Shown piece after piece: positions 54,601 through 64,000 of a stretch of 64,000 nt of DNA. A program made the position numbers and the translations under genes. The notes beneath the pieces were generated by a model. That model did not search any database. It saw only the letters and a list, made by a program, of their open reading frames with translations, and was not told the DNA's origin. Position 1 is the first letter of the stretch; each line of letters begins with the position of its first letter. Source of the DNA: Malaya genurostris (taxonomy: Eukaryota > Arthropoda > Insecta > Diptera > Culicidae); the NCBI RefSeq assembly GCF_030247185.1, contig NC_080571.1, forward strand, positions 142,541,986-142,605,985, written 5' to 3'.

Positions 54601-55304
54601 CTATTCCAACCAAAGAAGCTAACATCGTAGCTAAAGCGTTAGTAGAAAATTTCATTTTAACTTACGGTAAATTTCTTGAGTTAAAAACCGACAGAGGAAC
54701 CGAATATAAAAACGAGGTTCTAGAACAAATTTGCAAATTTTTAAAAATTAAACAAACATTTTCGACAGCTTATCATCCTCAGACAATTGGTTCTTTGGAA
54801 AGAAATCACAGATGCCTCAACGAGTTTCTGCGATCTTTTATCAACGAACATCAATCTGACTGGGATGATTGGTTACAATACTATGCATTTTCATATAACA
54901 CAACACCACACTCAGATCATGGGTATACACCCTACGAATTAGTTTTCGGCGTAAAAGCCAGACTACCACAAGAAATTTATTCAGACAAAATTGAACCAAT
55001 ATATAATTTCGACATGTACAATAAAGAATTACAATACAGACTACACAGATCACACGAAATAGCAAGCAAACACTTAATACACCAAAAAGAATTCAGAAAA
55101 TCGACAACAGATCACCTGTGCAATCCGATAGAAATACAATTAAACGACATAGTATATCTACAAAACGAAAATAGACGCAAGCTAGATCCATTTTATATTG
55201 GTCCATTTAAAGTTACACAACTTCAAGATTCAAATTGTGAAATACAAAAATTACAGTCAAAAGAAAAAACCATTGTTCACAAAAATAGACTCATCAAAGC
55301 ATAA
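51642..55304 (+). CDS. pol: Pol polyprotein: protease, RT, RNase H, integrase
   Basis: Intact 1220-codon frame, -1 relative to gag. Positions count from 51642; translation probably enters by frameshift, not by its own start. Protease active site FIIDSGADIS (Asp28). RT: KWRLVVDFRQLNKK, LPFGLNISPNSFQRMM and YIDD at 438-441. RNase H: TTDASDVGCGAVLSQ (about 584-598), KELTAIHWSI and RTDHRPLVF. Integrase: zinc-binding H...H (HHELPTGGHIG, about 887) and CEICKKN; catalytic D957, D1017 and E1053, the last pair separated by 35 residues. The C-terminus carries a GPF-type motif (DPFYIGPFKVTQL). No key residue appears lost. Cuts, copies and integrates the element. Confidence 0.95.
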   Translation: MYTMNIHAANFIKVGIRMTNSICTFIIDSGADISVFKANKISPQQPININNKIKLTGITDGEIETIASTETELIFNNEVSIKHRFHLVSPNFPISTDGILGRDFLSAHKCLIDYECWILNFTINNIQIAIPIQDTIDKNYIIPGRCEVIRIMQNLNISEDMVLHSQEIKQGLFCASAIISPQNQFVKFMNTTDKPINVSQSEFKPILEPLSKYTILKNNMYKNNTRKNKVLTELDLSNVPIYAKNSLEKLISNYSDIFCLPDEPVSSNNFYSQNIELSDRVPVYIPNYKTIHSQSNEIATQVNKMLRDDIIEPSISPYNNPILLVPKKSENNNTKWRLVVDFRQLNKKILADKFPLPRIDAILDQLGRAKYFTTLDLMSGFHQIPLEVNSRKFTAFSTQSGHFQFKRLPFGLNISPNSFQRMMTIAMSGLTPEHAFVYIDDIIVVGCSIQHHLQNLEKVFERIRKYNLKLNLNKCKFFNTEVTYLGHKITDKGILPDSNKYEAIKNYPTPTSSDDVRRFVAFCNYYRKFVPNFATIAYPLNQLLKKNQKFSWTLECQHAFVTLKSFLMSPKLLQYPDFNEQFILTTDASDVGCGAVLSQIINDNDLPIAFASKSFTPGEKNKSVILKELTAIHWSINYFKSYLYGRKFTIRTDHRPLVFLFNMKNPTSKLTRMRLDLEEFEFNIEYIQGKSNVAADALSRIIMSSDELKANSILMVNTRSMSKKQELIKKKKEQDKLNNTKNTNYNNNLSNNPCINSEPDQLSVYSTETPSEVRNLLKMRCFFENNHIIIDTYQGIQKQKPMHRVITEIRDIRQTLVFAISKYDEEMRKLKVSRVAISCNDKIFEMVPMEMFKGLALKTIKTLQIIIYKPPKFISKPQEIQTILKNHHELPTGGHIGQNRLYLKLREIYTWKFMKSSIANFIKACEICKKNKIIKHTKEKLQITNTPNKPFEVVAIDTVGPLPKTIHNNRYAVSIQCELTKYVVYIPIPTKEANIVAKALVENFILTYGKFLELKTDRGTEYKNEVLEQICKFLKIKQTFSTAYHPQTIGSLERNHRCLNEFLRSFINEHQSDWDDWLQYYAFSYNTTPHSDHGYTPYELVFGVKARLPQEIYSDKIEPIYNFDMYNKELQYRLHRSHEIASKHLIHQKEFRKSTTDHLCNPIEIQLNDIVYLQNENRRKLDPFYIGPFKVTQLQDSNCEIQKLQSKEKTIVHKNRLIKA

Positions 55305-55587
55305 AATACAAAATTGTAACATCAAACTTTTAGAATTAAGATTTAGATACCGAGCTTAACACCACGTAAAACAAAAAAAAAAAAAAGACAGAAAAATCAA
55401 AAAATAATTGCCGTGGATGTAAGTGAAGTTTTACTCAGCTTCTCTGAGAAAAACTGTAAAATTCGGTTATTTTAGATATAAGAAAACACTGTAATATATA
55501 TTAAAATTGTTAGGGAGTTCGAACGCAACAGTAAACTAATCCCTTAAAACACTACAGAATGATTTCCCTTCGTTACATCATTCTTCC

Positions 55588-55597
55588 AAAAGGGGGA
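55588..55597 (+). promoter_or_regulatory. Polypurine tract
   Basis: AAAAGGGGGA lies three bases before the 3' LTR and would prime plus-strand DNA synthesis. Confidence 0.85.
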
Positions 55598-55600
55598 TGA

Positions 55601-56350
55601 TGTAATATGACCATGTAACATTAAACCTTTCACACATCCCAGACCATGTAACATTAAATCTTTCACACATCCCAGACCATGTAAAATATTCAAAAGTAAA
55701 TCTTTCCCACACTTCAGACCACACGCACTTGACAAATTTCCATAAAACACGTACTCGACAAATTTCCATTTGACACCAAGTCACGAAGCCCAGAAACCCA
55801 CTTGAAATATAAACTTCACCTACATAAGACAATTAAATTGTCAGCACTTACTTCAACCCAACGAAAAATATCGCATTTATACAACAAACGTAAACACGGA
55901 AACTTGAGCATCAAATATCAACTAAAAACAATTCAGTTATGTCATTTCCCCGCTTCTCCACTTTCCACACCTCTACACCTCTCTCAAACAGTGCCATATG
56001 GCATGACCTAGAATAACGGTAACCCAGGAAAAGACACTGACTCGAACCGACACTCACGAGAGTTAAACCTGACTACTCTCAACCTCCCCTCTCCGCATCA
56101 CACTCACACACTTGTCTAGAAACATTACTCACTCTCTCTCTTACTCAAATAGATTACAATGACCGAGACACGTCATTGGTTAAATCAGACTTAAGCTACG
56201 CGTTCTAACTCCTCCCCCCGGATTTATAGCAATCCATACTGGAAATTTTAATTTAACAAAGTTAGGAGAGAATAGACTATAAAAGGATGATATTTAAATA
56301 AAGAAGACAGATTATGATTATGTTTGAAACCGTGCGTATTTATTATTAAA
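55601..56350 (+). repeat. 3' LTR
   Basis: Identical to the 5' LTR as far as I compared, except for one extra T near the 3' end (TTTATTATTAAA versus TTTATATTAAA). Followed by the TGAT target duplication. Confidence 0.95.
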
Positions 56351-56354
56351 TGAT

Positions 56355-57059
56355 TCTACCAACTTCAAGTCCCAGTTTGAAGCCATTATACGTTTAATAT
56401 TGGTGATGTTGACGAAACCGAACCAGTGTCGAGCGGTGGTGAGTTGTGGCAGTCTGTTTTGGTGAAAAAAGTATGTAACTAGTTGTGAACATTTGGTATC
56501 ATATTATTAACGCGCAAGATGCACATAGCAGTATAAAAGCTTAACCAGGTACGACGTGTTGATAAAATAGTTCAACACAAAATGTTTAACCAACGGAATT
56601 TGTGATATATTTTCCAGTTCATCGTGTTTCCCAATTTTGAGCGGACAAATCAAATGAAGCAAATAGAGATTCACTGTCAGATACTTGCAAGAGAATGGAA
56701 CAGCTGAAATCGGGAGGTTTCGTACGTCGGATTTTTAGAGAGTTGAATCGGTGCGGCGAACTGTTTGAATGCTTTCAAATATTTTGATCTCGTCGTTTTA
56801 TCGACCTTTCAGTTGATTACCACTTTGAATATGAGTGTTCCGAGGACGGATATAGCGTGAAGAATAAATCGATGCCGTTCATGTATTCCACCTGTGCTCG
56901 ATTCTCAATTCGGCACATAAGGTCAGAAAGTTAATATTATTCATTCAGCAAATTAGCTTACGCAAGTCAAATGTTAGATTTCCAATGAGAAAGTACATGT
57001 GACGAACGAGAATAGAGAAGTTCAACAAATAAAATTTAGTGAAGAAACTCCGATTTTTG
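56355..57059. other. Unassigned DNA
   Basis: No gene or element recognised. Confidence 0.35.
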
Positions 57060-57770
57060 TCGTGAATACGACTTACTTTACTGTGCCTTTTCAAAATTTA
57101 CCCCATGAAAGCGTTTGCCTTTCTCGTATTTTGAAAGCTCATAGCTCAGTGATCTGTGAAAGGATTTATATAATCTAACTACCAATAGAATCGATTTTTT
57201 TTCAACTTAAACGTGTATAACAAAAGCACTGAAGTATTTCAATAGTACACTATTGAAAAACCTGTCTCATTTGACGCATGTCAACACCAGCCAATCAGAA
57301 CACGTTCTGAGGAACAGAACAAAATATCTGCTGCTGTACAACAAATCGTTCGAGGAAAATGTTCCGAACAGTGTTTAATATCGTAGTGAGTTCCACAATT
57401 TGGTCCTTCTGAAAGGCAGAAATGAATCCCGTGCAGCACCCTGATAGTTTCTTTCAATGAAATGCAAATCCGAAATGAAATAATCGAAATTAAAATTCTG
57501 CATGCTGCTATTTTTATAGCCGTTAGGACCGCCCATTAGTGAAAAAATCCTCTTAACAAAAATTGAATCAGTTTGGATTCTATCGCCACTGCGAGCAGGT
57601 GTATTTTGTGCCGTTTGCAAAGCTAGTTTCGCTTCCGACAAGAGCGATTACGTCACAGTTGCCAGGCATTTGCATTGGTGAAAAAACAACGGTGGAGAGT
57701 ATTACAAAAAATTAGCCGTTCTAATGGCTCTAAAAGTTTTCTAAAGAACTATTAGGTTTTGTCATGAATA
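57060..57770. repeat. Dispersed repeat family, copy B
   Basis: Homologous to 40076-41000 and 58012-58666 (CACCAGCCAATCAGAACACG, ATATCTGCTGCTGTACAACA, TGGTCCTTCTGAAAGGCAGA). It starts with GTGAATACGACTTACTTTAC and is followed directly by another copy of that leader, so B and C form a tandem arrangement. The minus-strand frame 57375-57641 is not conserved in the other copies and is discounted. Confidence 0.75.
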
Positions 57771-58666
57771 CGACTTACTTTACTATGGGGCGCATTTTCA
57801 AAATTTACCCTCTGAGAAAGTGATAAGTTTTTGATCGTGAATATCTCTTGTTGTATCTAACGAATCAACATAATTTTTGCTACATGACATCGGAAATATG
57901 ATCACAATTTTATGATAAAATTTTCAGTTGTGTTACATAATCTCAAATAATTCAAAATTAAACTTTTCTTGAATGTTTGGTATAAACGAGTAACCACGAG
58001 GATAATTCAAAAGGCGCGTTTGCCTTTCCCATATTTTGGAAGCTCATAGCTCAGTGATCTGTGAAAGGATCTGTATAATCTAACTACCAATAGAAACGAA
58101 ATTTTTCAACTTAAACGTGTATAGTAACAGCATTGAAGTATTTCAATAGTACACTATTGGAAAACCTGTCTCATTTGACCCATGTCATCACCAGCCAATC
58201 AGAACGCGTTCTGAGGAAGAGAACAAAATATCTGCTGCTGTACAACAAATCGTTCGAGATATCGTTAATATCGTAGTGAGTTCCACAATTTGGTCCTTCT
58301 GAAAGGCAGGAATGAATCCCTTTCAGCATCCTGATAGTTTGTTTCAATGAATTGCAAATCCGAAATGAAATAATCGGAATTAAAATTCTATATACTGCTA
58401 TTTTTATAGCCGTTAGGACCGCCCATTAGTGAAAAAGCTACAAATGAAATGACGTAAAAAGAAACCTCTCAACAAAAATTGAATCAGTTTGGATTCTCTC
58501 GCCCCTGCGAGCAGATGTATTGTATGTCGTTTGCAAAGCTATTTTCTCTTATGACAAGAGCGATTACGTCACAGCTGCCAGTTAGTTGCATTGGTTAAAA
58601 AAACAACGAAAAGAGGACAACTGTGGAGAGCATCACACAAAATCAGCCGTTCTAATGGCTCTCAAA

Positions 58667-58996
58667 CACTGAGCTAAATTCTCTTTTTCACATTATATGA
58701 TATTCTAATGATTTTGCACTATTAGCATTTCCAATAATAGTTACAAGATGTGTTCAACATCATGTCAAATATATGAGATAATCTTATGAAACATAAAACT
58801 CTTCTTAACGTTATTTTCACAAGATTTCCATATAACGAATGAAATTTCCAGTCTGAGTCAAATTTATTGGCGCGTCTTATAACCATTACTAGATATCCGC
58901 ACAACATACATTGGAACAATCTATGAAGCGCATATTATATTCACTTCGAATTTATTTATATAGGTTCATATATACCATATGACTAGTTTTATAAAA

Positions 58997-59083
<87 letters not shown>

Positions 59084-59521
59084 AGGGAGCACCTCATGAT
59101 ATTTGCGAAAGAGAAGTGAGATCCCGAGACTGAAAATAAAAAAAATGAATCTTACTAAACAGATAGAGTAATGAAATGTACCGGATATATATTTCATGGT
59201 TCGTTAACGCTTATCCTTGAACGAAGTTGGATGAGCTGTCTTGTCAGCGATTTAAAATTACATTGAGATGCGAAACTTCCTGAAAAAATTGGTCTGGAGC
59301 AGTTGATGAATATCGAGGACACAACTATTCACGACTTTCATCGGATTTCCATATAAATTATATGGGATATTTTCATAACTTTCATTATGATAACGTCCAT
59401 TTAGATTTGACGTACACATTAAATAAAGATTATAAGTTTCCATATAATTTCTATGAATTATATTCTGCGTATGATTCATATGACAAATCTAATGAATATA
59501 AATAAGATTTTCATTTCAGTG
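58667..59521. mobile_element. Insert with CACTGA/TCAGTG ends and (TA)n core
   Basis: An 855-bp segment missing from copy B of the host repeat, with 6-bp inverted ends. The core holds a long (TA)n tract and TTTCCATATAA motifs in the right half and left half. Flanked by A-rich sequence, so the target duplication is not resolved. Confidence 0.6.
59007..59078. repeat. (TA)n microsatellite
   Basis: About 35 uninterrupted TA units. Confidence 0.95.
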
Positions 59522-59820
59522 AAGTTTTCTGAAGAACTATTAGGATTTCTTTCTCGCAAATCGAAGCTAATATGCTCAGTTTAGTGCAAATCTAGAACAG
59601 TTTGATTAGATTTGTGCACTTTTCGCTGTGTGAAATTCACAATAATCGAGATGAAGTGAAGCCTTCTTTGTTTTTGCGAAAAATGTGAAAAAGGGGAATG
59701 CTTGCATAATTCATACAATTGATCAACTAATTGATATTCGGAAGTGCTAAGGTACATGTCAGTTGTTTTCGTATTCACGACATCCAGTTATGTCTCCGAC
59801 ATTACCCACCCGTTTTTTTT

Positions 59821-61564
59821 CGTTTGATTCCAAATATGTACAAATTCCATTACGTATTTCGATCGAGGAATTTTTCTGCTTTAAACACTTAAGCTGGTTG
59901 ATGACAAGTATCCTGTAAATCAACCAAATTGATGAGCTGAATGATATATCTACAGCGATTATTAACGATATGGTAATGGTAATTCATCTCAACTCATGTG
60001 TTCATCTCGTATATGAAACCATTAGTTAGAGGAAGATCTGCTGTCTCTGTTCCACTGATTGATTTTGAGAGCAAGATAAAATTAGGTGCATTCGCCTTGA
60101 GTTTTCGTGTCACTATAACAGACATATACTCAGACAGATCTGATATGCTCAAACAGATCGAATGGAGTGTTTTATACGGAGAAATTATTTGCGTATTTCT
60201 ATTTCACCTCTTTGAAACACCAGCAAAACTGGCCAATTTTCCTAATTTTATTGTACAGAACACGAATAATCCGAGGAAACCCGATTGGAACATACGTAAA
60301 TGTAAGCTTGAGGGTAAGAAAAAACATATTTTTGAATAATAAAAGTTCAAAACGATGAACATATTGAGCATCTCCCGAGGCTAGTCATAAAAAAATCGTC
60401 TTCCGATTCACACGATACCGTCCGAAGTTGAACTCCAAAAAATGAATGAACTTGATAAAGAAGCTTGTAGATTGAACCTTAGATACGGAAATCAGTGCAA
60501 AATATTCAGCGAAATATAAAATACAAAAAGTTCATTTCTTGCTGTATTTATAAAAAGTGAAATAAAAAAAATTTCTGCTGTATTTTCTTCGTAAAATATC
60601 TGCTCGCAACAGCGAAGCGTTAACCTTCCATTCGCAGCAAGCGAAGTGTCAACTTTTCATTCGTAACAGCGAAGCGTCAACCTTTCATTCAATTCACTCA
60701 CACACTAACACATCAATGAGGAACGTTCGAGAATGATCCATTCAGTGGAGGGAAATGCCGCGTCTCTCGCCCGTCAACTACGCAAAGCAACAAATAGCAA
60801 TACCATCACTCCCGCTCATTCTCCCACTGCAGCCAATGGGAAGCCAGGATACATCAGACAATACAACCGATTTAGCTATAAATACACATTTTCAATAGAT
60901 GTAAAATCAGTATTTTTTGAACCTTCGAATAGAAAACATCAAAAGCAAAAGCAAGTGAACTAATCATTCATCCGAACAATTCTTCTGGTGCTTTCGAATG
61001 GGCTACAGCCAGGATACAAGTGACTGCCGGTGGAAACGCTCTCGGCCAGAGCGGGTTTGTCTTCCGCTTGCTTTCGATTTCTTCCAGTGACCTTTCTCCG
61101 ATTGATATTGTTTTAATGCGCCAGTACAGTCGTTGCATCCCCTGCAAAGAGTTCTTCGATATTCAGATGCACCTTACTGAAAGTCATTAAACAAATCGTT
61201 CGCCGTCCTCCCTGTGGTGCTCCAAGAGATGCAAGTATTCCAGTAGGTATCAGTTGAGTACTTGCTTTCATCAAACGTTGGCGCAAGCCAACAATATCTG
61301 TACATATATGTGTTCGTATATGCACCTTTAAAAGATTTTTCCTTATGCTCAATCGTCTCGGAGATAGCGAAATCGGTTTCAACAAACTTAGACTAATTTG
61401 GAAGTTATGTTCTAGAACTGTAGATCAAGTTTGAAGATCAAATGACTGTCACTTCTAGTTCCGAAGATATGATGGCATAAGTGATGTAACCGACTAACCG
61501 CATTTTTGTCGTGAATACGACTAATTTTACTATGGGGCACCTTGTCAAAATTTAACTTGTACCA
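59821..61564. other. Unassigned DNA with possible promoter
   Basis: The plus-strand frame 59998-60339 (113 codons) has no domain I recognise. Near 60600-60700 the motif (A)ACAGCGAAGCGT(T/C)AACCTT is repeated three times. CAGCCAATGGG (about 60830) followed by TATAAATA (about 60886) resembles a CCAAT/TATA promoter, but no coding frame clearly follows. Frame 61113-61385 on the minus strand is not recognised. Confidence 0.35.
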
Positions 61565-62378
61565 GGTAGGGTCTAAACCATGAAAAATAGCATCATTTTT
61601 GAGAATTTTTTTCAGAGTTATCGTACAACAAAATAAATTCAAATTTTTTGCATGATAAAAAGCATCATTCGAACAACATTTCGTAATTTTCTCGTGGAAA
61701 AATATTGAGAAATAAGTCCGTGAAGAGGCATTTTTGAGAACGCTTCTTAAAAATCATGATTTGCGGTGTCCACTGTATCTCAGCGCAAGTCAACAAATCA
61801 AAGCAGCGTAGATAGAGTAAATGTTTTGCTAGACCCCAACGTTTCTGTTTTATTTTTTTTTTTTAATTTCTTGAATTTTTGGTGTTTGTTCAAAGTGACA
61901 ACTACGATTTTTGACGAAAAAATTCGCGTTTTTGTTGCTGTTAAGCCTCCCCAAAGTAACAAACAAGAAAAAGGAAAACGTTGGGGTCTGGGTTTTTATG
62001 TGTAGAAAGTGTGTACAAAAAATTGGTTCGATAGTTTTTGAATGACGATGGACACGGACTTTCAAAACCTGCTTTCGAGAAAAATGCGTTAAATTTTTTT
62101 TGTCTATAAAATCAGTGGAAACAATTTATTACTCAAGGGAGCCCGTAGGGTATAACATTTTCACAAAATCATATATTTTTTGGTATTCTTTTATAATAAA
62201 ACAATTCAAGAATGTTTTGTCAAGTTTTTAGGTCAATCATTTCATCTTGGGCCTGTGCGCCGAGCTCTTACTTCTTCGCAGTATGAGATAAGCAAAGATA
62301 AAGGCTCATAACTTGCCAAGGCTTGAAAATTTCTCAGAATATTCTTGAAATGTTTTACGATGAGTGTTAGACCCTACC
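61565..62378. mobile_element. Possible element with GGTAGGGTCTAA ends
   Basis: Exact 12-bp inverted repeats at 61565-61576 and 62367-62378 enclose 814 bp that includes the smaller MITE. No target duplication or transposase found. Confidence 0.4.
61831..61989. mobile_element. Small MITE AGACCCCAACGTTT, 159 bp
   Basis: Perfect 14-bp TIRs AGACCCCAACGTTT and AAACGTTGGGGTCT. A T-rich tract follows the left end. No clear target duplication. Confidence 0.65.
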
Positions 62379-62856
62379 CGCTCCTTAAGGTGAAATTTAG
62401 TGTCAAAGTAAGGCGCAAAAAATAGTATCGTGCAAAACCGACACATAAAAATACGGAATATTTTCAGTGGTTGCGTACAGTGGGCTTGCAACATGTTTCG
62501 TTCGTTAGTAAAACAGACCCTATGTTCAATTTATAATTGAAATGTTCTTTTAATTGATTTTGTTGCCCATTGCGAAATTGTCCATGGTGTCAGATCAAAT
62601 TCTTTGGCTTGATGACAATACTTCATCTAGCTGATTCCAACTATGTATCAATTTAAAAAAGAACTGAAAAATATTCAAACAAGATCTTTTTATATGGAGT
62701 TACTACTGTCTTGTAAGATGTGCACTAAAAATATATAGTTTATGAAGTGCATATCATGTCAGTATACAAGCGAATATGAATTAATTTGAACATTGTATTT
62801 TTGATTTAATCGGTCTTGGTTTCTACACAACCCCATATTTTTTACTTGTGTAATGT

Positions 62857-63107
62857 CGTTTTCGTTTTTAAATTGCACTACACCGGTAGGTAAGGTTGCA
62901 CTGAAATCGTTCGTTTTTGCCAATTGCACTACACCAGTGCTACACTTTTTCTGCACCGATACCACTGGTGTAGCACTCAACAAAAGTTTGGTGTAGCAAT
63001 TGAATCGTTTATTGTAGTCAATGGTTTATGTTTTCGTCATTTTTGTTCGTTTATTCATGCCTCCGTGTAGCACTGCACCGGGGTAATGCGAATTAAAAAC
63101 GAAAACG
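62857..63107. mobile_element. MITE CGTTTTCGTTTTTAA, 251 bp
   Basis: 15-bp perfect TIRs at 62857-62871 and 63093-63107. The interior contains many copies, in both orientations, of TTGCACTACACC / GGTGTAGTGCAA-like motifs, giving strong internal pairing. Confidence 0.75.
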
Positions 63108-64000
63108 CCATAAGTGACGCATTGAAAGATTGCAAAATTCGCACAATCAATCAACTAGTACGAGGGATTTTCAATATTCGGATGTGTGGAAAAAGCATGT
63201 CAGTTTTATTCGTCATCCAGTTATGTCTTTGACATTAACCTTCCACTTGTATACAGTTTTTCCTATCTATTCGATTTTGACAAGCTTGGGCTTGTTTGAA
63301 AGTTTCTTTTGGTTCATTGAACAATTCCGTATTTCAATTGACTTTCACTCCGGATACAGAGATATAATGAAAAGTTGCTCAATTTGCGATGTAAGCGCTT
63401 TTGTGAACTACCCGAATCAATCTGATGAATTTAAAAAAAAATCGGTTCTAATTCGTGTCAGAAATTATCATAATATAAAAATTATGTACTACTTGAACGA
63501 CAAGAAAAATCCATCACTAGGTGGATTCGGAAGAATTTTTTTTCTTATAATACGCCGAATGCGTAGATCAAAAGCATTGCAAGTGTGACGTATTATCATA
63601 AAACTTTTATGTTGCTGTGTAAAACTGTTGTAGACTGTAGTTGTAGTTGTCAAATGGTGCATAATTGACAAATGTAATCGACGAATTTTTTTTATCGGTA
63701 ATACATATTCGATTTTTAGATGGATACTGTAATACTGGGTTTAATGGCAGTGGAATACGAGAAAAGTGTAATTAAAAACAGACGTTCAAACTTACGAAAA
63801 CGTTGCGACATTCTAGAGATGTCGGATTCAGAGTAAGTAAATAGAATACTAACCAAAAAACTGTACACTTTGTCCAACAGCTCGAGTTTCTTACATAGTA
63901 ATAGTTGTGCTTTATTGAATAAATGTTCTAATTTTAGATTTATTCAAAATTTTCGATTAAATAAATCAGCATTCTAATACGTTCTGGATTAGATCGCAGA
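63108..64000. other. Repeat fragment and unassigned DNA
   Basis: 63180-63240 matches the CATGTCAGTT...CATCCAGTTATGTC landmark of the dispersed repeat (59757-59812, 41237-41290). The plus frame 63130-63588 begins within that repeat and shows no domain. The remainder to the window end is unassigned. Confidence 0.4.

Larger units (their letters stand above)
48120..56350 (+). mobile_element. Complete Ty3/gypsy LTR retrotransposon, 8231 bp
   Basis: Two near-identical LTRs (749 and 750 bp), 4-bp target duplication TGAT (48116-48119; 56351-56354), primer-binding site directly after the 5' LTR, polypurine tract directly before the 3' LTR, and open gag and pol. No env frame. LTR identity indicates recent insertion, and all features needed for activity look intact. 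Confidence 0.95.
57771..59820. repeat. Dispersed repeat family, copy C, interrupted
   Basis: Leader GAATACGACTTACTTTACTA, then GGCGCGTTTGCCTTTCC near 58012, CCAGCCAATCAGAACGCGTT and TCTGAAAGGCAG, as in copies A and B. An 855-bp insert (58667-59521) splits it between TAATGGCTCT and GTTTTCTGAAGAACTATTAG, which are contiguous in copy B near 57720-57755. The 3' portion with TTCACGACATCCAGTTATGT matches copy A near 41253. Confidence 0.75.

Noticed and set aside
57375..57641. 88-codon minus-strand frame in repeat copy B
   Set aside because: Not preserved in copies A and C of the same repeat.
59006..59197. 63-codon minus-strand frame ending in (YI)n
   Set aside because: Generated by the (TA)n microsatellite.
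59998..60339. 113-codon plus-strand frame as a gene
   Set aside because: No domain recognised, no promoter or splice signals, surrounded by repeats; left as unassigned.
61113..61385. Possible histone H3-like pseudogene on the minus strand
   Set aside because: Considered because of nearby CCAAT/TATA motifs; no frame matched histone sequence.
63130..63588. 152-codon plus-strand frame as a host gene
   Set aside because: Its first 40 codons lie in the dispersed repeat also seen at 59757 and 41237; no recognisable domain or splice context.

Overview
This is nuclear DNA of a dipteran insect, most likely a culicine mosquito (Aedes-like). The call rests on AT-rich sequence, very dense and multiply nested transposable elements, I-, Jockey-, CR1- and LOA-type non-LTR elements of mosquito style, and one recognisable host exon. 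No bacterial-type operons, rRNA genes, convincing tRNAs or CRISPR arrays were seen.

The one host gene I can name is the first coding exon of kinase suppressor of Ras (ksr), minus strand, 14381-14675, ending in a clean splice donor. The rest of ksr would lie at lower coordinates (none recognised) or outside the window, so 1-14380 is probably intron and neighbouring DNA full of insertions.

Layout. 1-1338: 5' part of a minus-strand LTR retrotransposon (gag plus candidate LTR). 1483-2691: a TIR element with a duplicated end. 2692-7092: unassigned. 7103-8602: a Mutator-like element with a 10-bp target duplication that holds a hairpin-rich GC island, a perfect 40-bp hairpin and a nested hAT-type MITE. 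8613-10845: unassigned, with microsatellites. 10846-12553: broken CR1-type LINE. 13330-16561: ksr exon surrounded by MITEs. 17168-18504, 21419-22663 and 42739-43983: three copies of a TIR family with 7-bp target duplications, each carrying another element. 20084-21183: foldback and tandem duplication. 21240-25420: a LOA-type ORF1-only LINE interrupted twice by DNA transposons, one with a THAP-like open frame. 26386-26830: gypsy RT relic. 27198-33217: complete-length I-clade LINE with a 12-bp target duplication and three nonsense codons. 33640-35037: minisatellite and nested MITEs. 35038-40075: Jockey-type LINE with two DNA elements inserted. 40076-41310 and 57060-59820: dispersed repeat family. 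41460-42310: I-clade fragment. 42422-45099: TA-flanked element with a spliced SAM-like relic. 45160-46814: second Jockey copy, then a candidate LTR. 48120-56350: apparently intact young Ty3/gypsy element with near-identical LTRs. 59820-64000: MITEs and unassigned sequence.

The strongest results are insertion-site reconstructions. Many elements sit inside relatives present elsewhere in the window, so empty sites, target duplications and relative ages can be read directly. The most novel-looking coding features are a 66-residue MGWFSS membrane miniprotein with a -1 frameshift signal in the Ty3/gypsy element, the SAM-like gene split by a DNA transposon, and the THAP-like frame.
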